24,844 nt of DNA, taken from contig CALKIA010000507.1 in NCBI GenBank assembly GCA_937988705.1, forward strand, positions 1 through 24,844. Reading direction: 5' to 3'. The stretch is from an uncultured Chloroflexota bacterium (lineage in GTDB: Bacteria; Chloroflexota; Anaerolineae; Aggregatilineales; Phototrophicaceae). The notes under the pieces are model-generated. The model saw only the letters and a list, made by a program, of their open reading frames with translations, was not told the origin of the DNA and ran no database searches. Of the stretch, positions 8,233 to 13,532 are shown one piece after another (the first letter of the stretch is position 1; each line of letters opens with the position of its first letter). Made by a program: the position numbers and the translations under genes.

Positions 8233-8413
8233 CTCAAGCGCAGAGCAGCCTGTCGAGTCGACACACAGCCGGTAGGCACAAGCCGGCTGTCCGTAACAGC
8301 GGACGCGATAAAGCGCGTCCCTACGAAGAACCATCTCCGCTTGGCGAGTCGGTTGGCTCCCCGCCCCGAATTCAGGGGGTGCAAAATGACCTTTTTGAAC
8401 ACCCTCCGATGAA
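8233..8413. other. Convergent spacer with several palindromes
   Basis: No gene is seen in this 181-bp gap between convergent genes. It holds a TGTCGA-G-TCGACA palindrome (8251-8263), a hairpin of ACAGCCGG (8265-8272) with CCGGCTGT (8283-8290) that may end the amidohydrolase transcript, one GGACGCG palindromic repeat (8301-8324), and a CCCCGCCCCGAATTCAGGGG segment (about 8359-8378) that belongs to the C-rich repeat family. Confidence 0.6.
8301..8324 (-). repeat. GTAGGGAC palindromic repeat, copy 1
   Basis: Stem GGACGCG (8301-8307) pairs with CGCGTCC (8314-8320) around ATAAAG and is followed by CTAC, so the element reads GTAGGGACGCG on the minus strand. See the other copies at 9370, 9412, 9485, 9611 and 24817. 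Confidence 0.8.
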
Positions 8414-9208
8414 CTAACGACTGAGGTTGTCCGCAAGGAACGCTGTGATCTGCGCCCACGCGTCGCGCGCCGCACCCTCACTGATCGTCTCCGGGTTGAC
8501 GAAGGCATGACCAACACCAGGATAGATCGTCACTTCACCGGGAATCCCGGCCTCGGTGAGCGCTGCGGAGAAGGCTTCGGCTTCGCTCACAGGGATTTGC
8601 GTATCGTCGGCGCCGAAAATGCCCAAGACCGGGCGACCATTGGTCAGCAGCGCGCCGAAGTTCGCCGGATCGTCAATCGTCTCGCCATATAAATTGATGG
8701 TCGCCACGATCTGCGGATTCGCAACGCCGTGCCGCAGCGCTACACCCCCGCCATAGCAGAAACCCATTACGGCAATGTGCTGCGGATCGACGTTGGGCAG
8801 GCTGGCGAGATAGTCGAACGCCGCCTGCATATCGCCATCCACGCGGGCGGTATCCGCGCTGATGCGCAGCGCGAGCGCACCGGGGACGGTCGTCGCCACC
8901 CGACCGCGATACGTGTCCGGGGCAAGTACGACATAGCCCTGCTCCGCCAGAATATCCGCCATTTCGGCGAGTTCCGCGGTCAGCCCCCACCACTCATGCA
9001 CCATGAGCACGGCCGGACGCGGCGTCGAGTCCCCTTCGGGCTGCGCGAGATAGCCGACGAGCGTCGTGCCATCTGCCGCCGGATACTCGACATTACTCAC
9101 GTCGCGCGCTCCTTCAAAAGCTTGACTATCGCCAAAGACTACACCGACGATTACCAACAGCAGTACAGCAACAGTAAGCACCAATCCAAGTAAGACTCTG
9201 CGTATCAT
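8414..9208 (-). CDS. Dienelactone hydrolase family protein, exported or membrane-anchored
   Basis: A 264-residue alpha/beta hydrolase. Residues 5-25 form a hydrophobic signal or anchor segment (VLLGLVLTVAVLLLVIVGVV). The mature part has HEWWG (71-75), typical of dienelactone hydrolases, and the triad Cys151 in GFCYGG, Asp202 in GADDTQIP and His234 in GHAF. The Cys nucleophile is the family signature. It probably hydrolyses an ester or lactone at the cell surface; the substrate is unknown. I placed the start at 9208 because AAGGGG lies 7 nt upstream and the signal segment begins there; the same frame is open a further 65 codons upstream, but that sequence is not protein-like and enters the repeat region. 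Confidence 0.9.
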   Translation of the reverse strand: MIRRVLLGLVLTVAVLLLVIVGVVFGDSQAFEGARDVSNVEYPAADGTTLVGYLAQPEGDSTPRPAVLMVHEWWGLTAELAEMADILAEQGYVVLAPDTYRGRVATTVPGALALRISADTARVDGDMQAAFDYLASLPNVDPQHIAVMGFCYGGGVALRHGVANPQIVATINLYGETIDDPANFGALLTNGRPVLGIFGADDTQIPVSEAEAFSAALTEAGIPGEVTIYPGVGHAFVNPETISEGAARDAWAQITAFLADNLSR

Positions 9209-9369
9209 CCGTATTCCCCTTATCTCGTCTGGGGGCATTGTACGAAGTCTAGCTAAATCGCAGGTGAATGAACTGCAGCTAAGTTGAAGTCCGGGAGAAG
9301 TGCGCCCAGGGCAAAGGACTGAGCTTGTTGGTAGCTCAGCAGAACAGCGGGAAGTCGATTTGGGAACGG

Positions 9370-9394
9370 CGGACGCCATGAATGGCGTCCCTAC
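9370..9394 (-). repeat. GTAGGGAC palindromic repeat, copy 2
   Basis: GGACGCCAT (9371-9379) and ATGGCGTCC (9382-9390) form a perfect 9-bp stem around GA, followed by CTAC. It faces copy 3, which lies 17 nt away in the opposite orientation. Confidence 0.85.
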
Positions 9395-9411
9395 ACAAGA
9401 CAATTCTTCTC

Positions 9412-9435
9412 GTAGGGACGCGATAAATCGCGTCC
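9412..9435 (+). repeat. GTAGGGAC palindromic repeat, copy 3
   Basis: GTAG precedes a perfect 9-bp stem of GGACGCGAT (9416-9424) and ATCGCGTCC (9427-9435) around AA. Compared with copy 2, both stem partners at one position have changed (C-G to G-C), so pairing is kept. Confidence 0.85.
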
Positions 9436-9445
9436 GCTGCTTCCG

Positions 9446-9480
9446 ACCCCACCCCGGCCCCCTATCAGGGGTAGGTTTTT
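9446..9480. repeat. C-rich repeat with GGGG hairpin and T-run
   Basis: The sequence CCCCACCCCGGCCCCC is followed by TATCAGGGGTAGG and TTTTT. CCCC and GGGG can pair, and the T-run gives a terminator-like look on the plus strand. It matches the left part of the C-rich repeats at 9683 and, on the other strand, 13348-13391. Confidence 0.55.
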
Positions 9481-9484
9481 AATT

Positions 9485-9508
9485 GTAGGGACGAGGCATG
9501 CCTCGTCC
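9485..9508 (+). repeat. GTAGGGAC palindromic repeat, copy 4
   Basis: GTAG followed by the perfect 20-bp palindrome GGACGAGGCATGCCTCGTCC (9489-9508). It is identical to copy 5 at 9611 but in opposite orientation. Confidence 0.9.
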
Positions 9509-9610
9509 TCCCGTGAAAATAAACCCAAAACGGTGCCGACTATCGCTTCGATTTTTTGCTGTGTACTGGAACGGATGATTGATGAGCTGCCCAATCCAGA
9601 AGAGAAAACA

Positions 9611-9634
9611 GGACGAGGCATGCCTCGTCCCTAC
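9611..9634 (-). repeat. GTAGGGAC palindromic repeat, copy 5
   Basis: The same 20-bp palindrome as copy 4 (9611-9630) followed by CTAC. Copies 4 and 5 are perfect 24-bp inverted ends around 102 bp of otherwise unremarkable DNA. Confidence 0.9.
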
Positions 9635-9682
9635 AGAGATTTTGGCAAAGGCAACCACGTTCCATTGGGAAGCGTGAAATAC

Positions 9683-9726
9683 CGACCCCTGTTACCTCCG
9701 GCCCCTCCCCGAATCCAGGGAAGGGA
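9683..9726. repeat. C-rich repeat, second copy
   Basis: CCGGCCCCTCCCCGAATCCA followed by GGGAAGGGAGA. Apart from small differences it matches the minus-strand reading of 13348-13391. Confidence 0.6.
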
Positions 9727-9748
9727 GACAGATCGGGCGCTCGTGGAG

Positions 9749-9771
9749 GGATGAGGTATGCCTTTTCGTCA
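9749..9771 (-). repeat. Decayed GTAGGGAC palindromic repeat
   Basis: GGATGAGGTATGCC then TTTTCGTC: the left half matches the copy 4/5 palindrome at 12 of 14 positions and the right half has extra Ts. It looks like an old, mutated copy. Confidence 0.45.
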
Positions 9772-9849
9772 ATTGACCGATTCCGAAACGCGCTGCCACA
9801 CCCAAAGGGCTTTGTGGTTTGTACGTATCACAACTGCTTCTATATTCTC

Positions 9850-9869
9850 AGTCCAAGCTGGACTAAAAT
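9850..9869 (+). promoter_or_regulatory. Palindrome and -10 box before the cyanophycinase gene
   Basis: AGTCCA-AGC-TGGACT (9850-9864) is a perfect palindrome that runs into TAAAAT (9864-9869), a possible -10 box about 51 nt upstream of the ATG. A regulator bound to the palindrome would cover the promoter spacer. No strong -35 is seen. Confidence 0.35.
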
Positions 9870-9920
9870 TAGGCACACCTGTCTCAGACTTGTTTCCCAT
9901 GGGAGCTTAACCCAAACCAG

Positions 9921-10715
9921 ATGAAATCTATCGCGACGTGTGGTGTGTTGATGCCGATCGGCGGTGCTGAAGACAAACACGGTGAGCGCCGCGTTTTACG
10001 TCATTTCCTCGAGCTATGCGGGGGCAAACGCGCGCGGGTGGTCGTCATGCCGTCCGCGTCGCCGAGTGCGGCAGAGGTGGGCGAAGCGTACAGTACGCTG
10101 TTCCGCGGGTTGGGCGCGGCGAACGTCGACTGTCTCCACATTCAAGATCGGCGGGAAGCGAACAGCCAAGATACGCTGGCACTGCTCAAGCACGCGACAG
10201 GGATTTTCATGGCGGGCGGCGATCAGCTCAAATTGCTGGGCTTGATCGGCGGAACGGGATTGGCCAACGCCCTGCGCGAAGCACACCGCTGCGGCACACA
10301 CATCGCCGGGACCAGCGCGGGCGCATCGGCGATGAGCCGCCAGATGATCAGCTCTGGCCGCCGCGGGAGTCAGCCAGTTCAGCGCATGGTGCAGATGGCG
10401 GCAGGACTCGGTCTGACAAATTTCATCATCGACCAGCATTTCAGCCAGCGCGACCGCATGGGTCGGCTAATCACCGCGGTGACGCTCAACCCCGGTTCAA
10501 TCGGATTGGGTCTTGACGAAGACACGGCGCTGGTGATGCAGCCTAATGGCAACTGGAGACTCGTGGGTTCGGGAACGGTCACGGTCATCGACGGCCGGGG
10601 TATGACGTTCAATGATATGTATGCGGCGAAAAGTCATGAACCGTTCCGCGTGGACGGGTTGGATATTCGCGTGTTATTGGCAGAAACCACCACCACTTCG
10701 CCGCTGCTGTTGTAG
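9921..10715 (+). CDS. cphB: Cyanophycinase-like serine peptidase (S51)
   Basis: A 264-residue member of peptidase family S51, close in length to Synechocystis cyanophycinase (271). Family marks are PIGGAED (12-18), AGGDQ (98-102), the nucleophile elbow GTSAGAS with Ser132, and DQHFSQRDR (171-179) with the likely catalytic His173. These enzymes cut cyanophycin, a multi-L-arginyl-poly-L-aspartate storage polymer, to beta-Asp-Arg dipeptides. No cyanophycin synthetase or isoaspartyl dipeptidase is in the window, so scavenging or a related beta-aspartyl peptidase role is also possible. The ribosome site is poor (GGGAGC 14 nt upstream). The gene stands alone, flanked by repeat-rich DNA and a convergent oxidoreductase operon. 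Confidence 0.87.
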   Translation: MKSIATCGVLMPIGGAEDKHGERRVLRHFLELCGGKRARVVVMPSASPSAAEVGEAYSTLFRGLGAANVDCLHIQDRREANSQDTLALLKHATGIFMAGGDQLKLLGLIGGTGLANALREAHRCGTHIAGTSAGASAMSRQMISSGRRGSQPVQRMVQMAAGLGLTNFIIDQHFSQRDRMGRLITAVTLNPGSIGLGLDEDTALVMQPNGNWRLVGSGTVTVIDGRGMTFNDMYAAKSHEPFRVDGLDIRVLLAETTTTSPLLL

Positions 10716-10735
10716 AAGCGCTGTGAGCGGCGCAC

Positions 10736-10765
10736 GCCGTCCCGGTCAGTATGGAGAGGGACGGC
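10736..10765. terminator. Hairpin between convergent genes
   Basis: GCCGTCCC (10736-10743) and GGGACGGC (10758-10765) form a perfect 8-bp stem with a 14-nt loop, midway between the convergent cyanophycinase and oxidoreductase stops. No T-run follows on either strand, so termination strength is uncertain. Confidence 0.45.
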
Positions 10766-10796
10766 CACTTTCGAGCCACGCCGGATGGAAGGCTAG

Positions 10797-11858
10797 CTAG
10801 TACGCGCGGTGATACTGCGGCGGATACGGAATCGGCTGGTGGAGCTTATGCGCGGCGCGCAGCACCCACTGAGGATCGCGCAGCAGCTCCCGCGCCAGGA
10901 AGACCATATCCGCGCGCCCATTGCTGATGATCTCGTCGGCATGGGTCGCATCGGTGATCAAACCCACGGCCGCGGTCGCAATGGGCGCGCCGTGCCGCAC
11001 CCGCTCCGCCAGCGGCACCTGATAACCCGCCCCAACCGGTACTTTAATCCCCATCGCAATGCCACCTGAACTGCAATCGACCAAATCGACGCCTTCGCCT
11101 GTGAGCCGCCGTGCCAATTCGACCGAGTCGTCGATTGTCCAGCCGTCCGGAGTCCAATCGGTTGCCGAGAAGCGAATGCCAAGCGGCTTGTCATCGGACC
11201 ACACGCGGCGAATGGCCTGCGTCACCTCGATCACAAGGCGGATGCGATTCTCAAAGCTCCCGCCGTACTCGTCGGTGCGCTGATTACTGATCGGCGAAAG
11301 AAACTCGTGCAGCAGATAGCCGTGTGCGGCGTGGATCTCGATCCACTGGAAGCCAGCGGCATCGGCACGCTGCGCCGCCGTGCCGAACTGCTCAATAAGC
11401 TGCGCGATTTCGGCGCGGCTGAGTTCGTGCGGGGTGCGGTAGCCCTCGGTGAACGGGATCGCACTCGGCGCAACGACCGCCCACCCACCCTGCTCATCCG
11501 TAAGCGGTTTGCCCCCGTCCCAAGGACGCGCCGTCCCGGCTTTGCGTCCAGCGTGCGCAAGCTGTATTCCTGCGACCGCGCCCTGTGACCGGATGAAGCG
11601 TGTCACCCGCGCCAGCGGATCGATGTGCTCATCTTGCCAGAGGCCGACATCGTTGGGTGAAATTCGCCCGCGAGCCTCAACCGCCGTCGCCTCGATAATC
11701 ACCAGCGCCGCGCCACCTGCCGCCCGCGCTCCGTAATGCACCAGATGCCAATCGTTCGCGCAACCATCATCGCTGCTGTACATACACATGGGTGACACAC
11801 CCACACGGTTGCGCAGCGTAAGCCCACGAAGCGTCAGCGGTTCAAACAAGTGACTCAT
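10797..11858 (-). CDS. namA: NADPH-dependent old yellow enzyme, YqjM type
   Basis: A 353-residue FMN-dependent ene-reductase that reduces activated C=C bonds of enals, enones and nitro compounds. The YqjM-type (thermophilic-like) marks are Cys25 and Tyr27 in SPMCMYSS, which tune FMN, HAGRK near 102-106, and the substrate pair His176/His179 with Tyr181 in HAAHGYLLHEF. The C-terminal FMN phosphate site (GRADMVFLARELLRDP) is intact. I start at the ATG at 11858 because GAGGAA lies 5 nt upstream; the adjacent TTG at 11861 would be too close to it. It is the last gene of the RidA / luciferase-like / OYE run, 38 nt after its neighbour. The gene symbol is by similarity only. Confidence 0.92.
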   Translation of the reverse strand: MSHLFEPLTLRGLTLRNRVGVSPMCMYSSDDGCANDWHLVHYGARAAGGAALVIIEATAVEARGRISPNDVGLWQDEHIDPLARVTRFIRSQGAVAGIQLAHAGRKAGTARPWDGGKPLTDEQGGWAVVAPSAIPFTEGYRTPHELSRAEIAQLIEQFGTAAQRADAAGFQWIEIHAAHGYLLHEFLSPISNQRTDEYGGSFENRIRLVIEVTQAIRRVWSDDKPLGIRFSATDWTPDGWTIDDSVELARRLTGEGVDLVDCSSGGIAMGIKVPVGAGYQVPLAERVRHGAPIATAAVGLITDATHADEIISNGRADMVFLARELLRDPQWVLRAAHKLHQPIPYPPQYHRAY

Positions 11859-11896
11859 CAATGTTCCTCAATGTGTAACCTCAACGGGAGCGTATT

Positions 11897-12862
11897 CTAC
11901 CGCCGAAAATGCGGAATTACGTCACGACCAAGCGCCTCAACCGCTGCCAGCACATCACTGCCAAGCGGCGGGCCAAAACTCATATGCGTCACGCCCAGGC
12001 TCGCGAGCTTTTCCATCCGCTCGATCACATCGGCGGTGGTGCCGACGATGCCGATGCGCAGCATGGCGGGCGTAACCAGACTCTTCGCTTTTTCCATGTC
12101 GCGTTCGGTCATGACCGCGTGTTCAATGGCGCTGAAATCGTCCCGAGTCAAGCCGAGCCGATCCCAAATGAGAGGGCTGAGCGCGTGCCCATAGTAGGCG
12201 ACCTTCTCGCGCAAGGGGCCGTCATCGGCACCGATGCAGCACCAGATACACGCCGCCACATCGATCTGGCTCAGGTCACGTCCCGCCTTCGCCGCCCCGG
12301 CCTGAATGAAAGGCAGCACCGTCTCATAGTGTTCGGGCGGGAATAGCAGCGGGAGGCCCCCATCGGCGAACTCGCCAATCGCTTTGAGCATATTCGGGCT
12401 CATTGCGCCGATATAGATCGGCACACGGCGCAGCGGCTTGAAGCGCAGATAAGCATCTGCCTCCCAACCGGGGATCGGCTCGCCGTTGAACAGCGCGTTG
12501 ATCGCGCGGACGCAGTCGACAACCGCCTTGAGCGGCTTTTCCGGCGTGATGTCGATCCACTTGAGGAAGTCCGCCGCGCCTGAAGACAACCCAAGATTGA
12601 AGCGTCCACCGGACAGCTCGTCGAGCGTGGCCGCCATCATCGCCATTTCGGCGGGGTGCAGCGTGTACGGATTGACGATACACGTCCCGATTTCAATGCG
12701 CGTGGTCGCGACCGCCACCGCCGACAGGATCACCGGGGCGCTGCGCAGAAACAGATCGTCGCTCACCCAGATCTGGTCAAACCCGGCGCGTTCCGCCGCC
12801 TGAGCGATGCGCACGTAGTCGGCGACAGGCAGATCGTTATTGAGACGGAGGCTGAATTTCAT
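11897..12862 (-). CDS. Luciferase-like (LLM) flavin/F420-dependent oxidoreductase
   Basis: A 321-residue TIM-barrel protein of the bacterial-luciferase superfamily. IWVSDDLF (31-38), TTRIEIGTCIVNPYTLHP (53-70), DELSGGRFNLGLSSG (81-95) and IYIGAMSP resemble F420-dependent methylene-tetrahydromethanopterin-reductase-like enzymes more than FMN monooxygenases such as RutA. The cofactor (F420 or FMN) cannot be settled here. I chose ATG 12862, with GGAG 6 nt upstream, over the TTG at 12874. The start lies 26 nt inside the end of the RidA gene, so the two are probably translationally coupled. The OYE gene follows 38 nt later, making a redox operon on a common substrate or stress plausible. Confidence 0.88.
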   Translation of the reverse strand: MKFSLRLNNDLPVADYVRIAQAAERAGFDQIWVSDDLFLRSAPVILSAVAVATTRIEIGTCIVNPYTLHPAEMAMMAATLDELSGGRFNLGLSSGAADFLKWIDITPEKPLKAVVDCVRAINALFNGEPIPGWEADAYLRFKPLRRVPIYIGAMSPNMLKAIGEFADGGLPLLFPPEHYETVLPFIQAGAAKAGRDLSQIDVAACIWCCIGADDGPLREKVAYYGHALSPLIWDRLGLTRDDFSAIEHAVMTERDMEKAKSLVTPAMLRIGIVGTTADVIERMEKLASLGVTHMSFGPPLGSDVLAAVEALGRDVIPHFRR

Positions 12863-13250
12863 CACCTGCTCCAATGATCGCTTCGACTTCGATTTCGACC
12901 ATGTGCTCCGGCGAGACCAGCGCCCGAACTTCGACCATCGTGGAGACGGGGCGAATGTTCGCGAACACTTCGCCGTGCGCCCGACCGACTTCCTCCCAGC
13001 GGCTGATATCGGTCACATACATGCGGACGCGCACCACATCGCCGAGCACCGCTCCCGCCTGTGTCAGCGCACCCTCGATCTTCTTAAAGATGTAGACCGA
13101 CTGCGCGTACGGGTCGCCAATGCCGTGCACGTTACCCGCCTCATCGCTGGCGGTCGTGCCGGATACATGCACAATGTTACCCACGCGCACCGCCCGCGAA
13201 TAACCGACTTTCGCTTCCCACGGTGTGCCGCTCGAAATGTTCTGACGCAT
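12837..13250 (-). CDS. RidA/YjgF/UK114 family protein
   Basis: A 137-residue Rid-family protein. It has the core GNIVHVSGTTA (24-34), DVVRVRMYVTDI (71-82) and VEVRALVSPEHMVEIEVEA (106-124). Arg109 matches the Arg that binds carboxylates in RidA imine/enamine deaminases, so the site looks functional. These proteins hydrolyse reactive 2-aminoacrylate-type intermediates; other subfamilies act in pathways such as pyrimidine breakdown (RutC). Start ATG 13250 has GGAGAG 5 nt upstream; a longer in-frame start at 13280 lacks family similarity. It is the first gene of the three-gene redox run and overlaps the next gene by 26 nt. Confidence 0.92.
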   Translation of the reverse strand: MRQNISSGTPWEAKVGYSRAVRVGNIVHVSGTTASDEAGNVHGIGDPYAQSVYIFKKIEGALTQAGAVLGDVVRVRMYVTDISRWEEVGRAHGEVFANIRPVSTMVEVRALVSPEHMVEIEVEAIIGAGDEIQPPSQ

Positions 13251-13300
13251 AGCATCTCTCCATAGTTCTCGTAGGCGCAAAGTCGGTGAGTATTTAGTCA

Positions 13301-13391
13301 GCCCCTCACCCCTACCCCTCTCCCACGCAAGCGGGGAGAGGGGAAATCATTCTCCCCTCCCTGAATTCGGGGAGGGGCCGGGGGTGGGGTC
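13301..13391. repeat. Compound C-rich/G-rich inverted repeat
   Basis: Two hairpins lie back to back: CCCCTCTCCC with GGGGAGAGGGG (about 13314-13343), and CCCCTCCC-TGAATTC-GGGGAGGGG (about 13354-13377). The outer arms (CCCCTCACCCCTACC and GGGGGTGGGG) are also roughly complementary. It sits between the divergent RidA and Hsp70-fusion genes and shares its CCCCGAATTCAGGGAGGGG core (minus strand) with the repeat at 9683. Confidence 0.65.
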
Positions 13392-13532
13392 AAAAAAGGG
13401 GACTTACCAAACACGCACACGCCCTGCCCTACGACTACATTCCATCTCTGCAATCGCAACCGTTGATGATACCCTATTTGGCACGTTCTGAACCGCTTAC
13501 GACATGCAGTAGTTCAGAAGGAAGGGCACAGC

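Larger units (their letters stand above)
9209..9920. other. Gene-free, repeat-rich spacer
   Basis: No convincing gene in 712 bp. The stretch holds a hairpin of CTGAGCT (9318-9324) with AGCTCAG (9332-9338), four clear and one decayed GTAGGGAC palindromes, two C-rich repeats, and at its right end a possible promoter for the cyanophycinase. Short open frames crossing it follow the repeats and lack family similarity or ribosome sites. Confidence 0.7.

Noticed and set aside
9391..9621. Short minus-strand frame in the repeat-rich spacer
   Set aside because: Its sequence is made largely of the palindromic repeats; no ribosome site or family similarity.
9485..9634. CRISPR array
   Set aside because: The repeats are in opposing orientation, irregularly spaced, only two are identical, and no cas gene is present.
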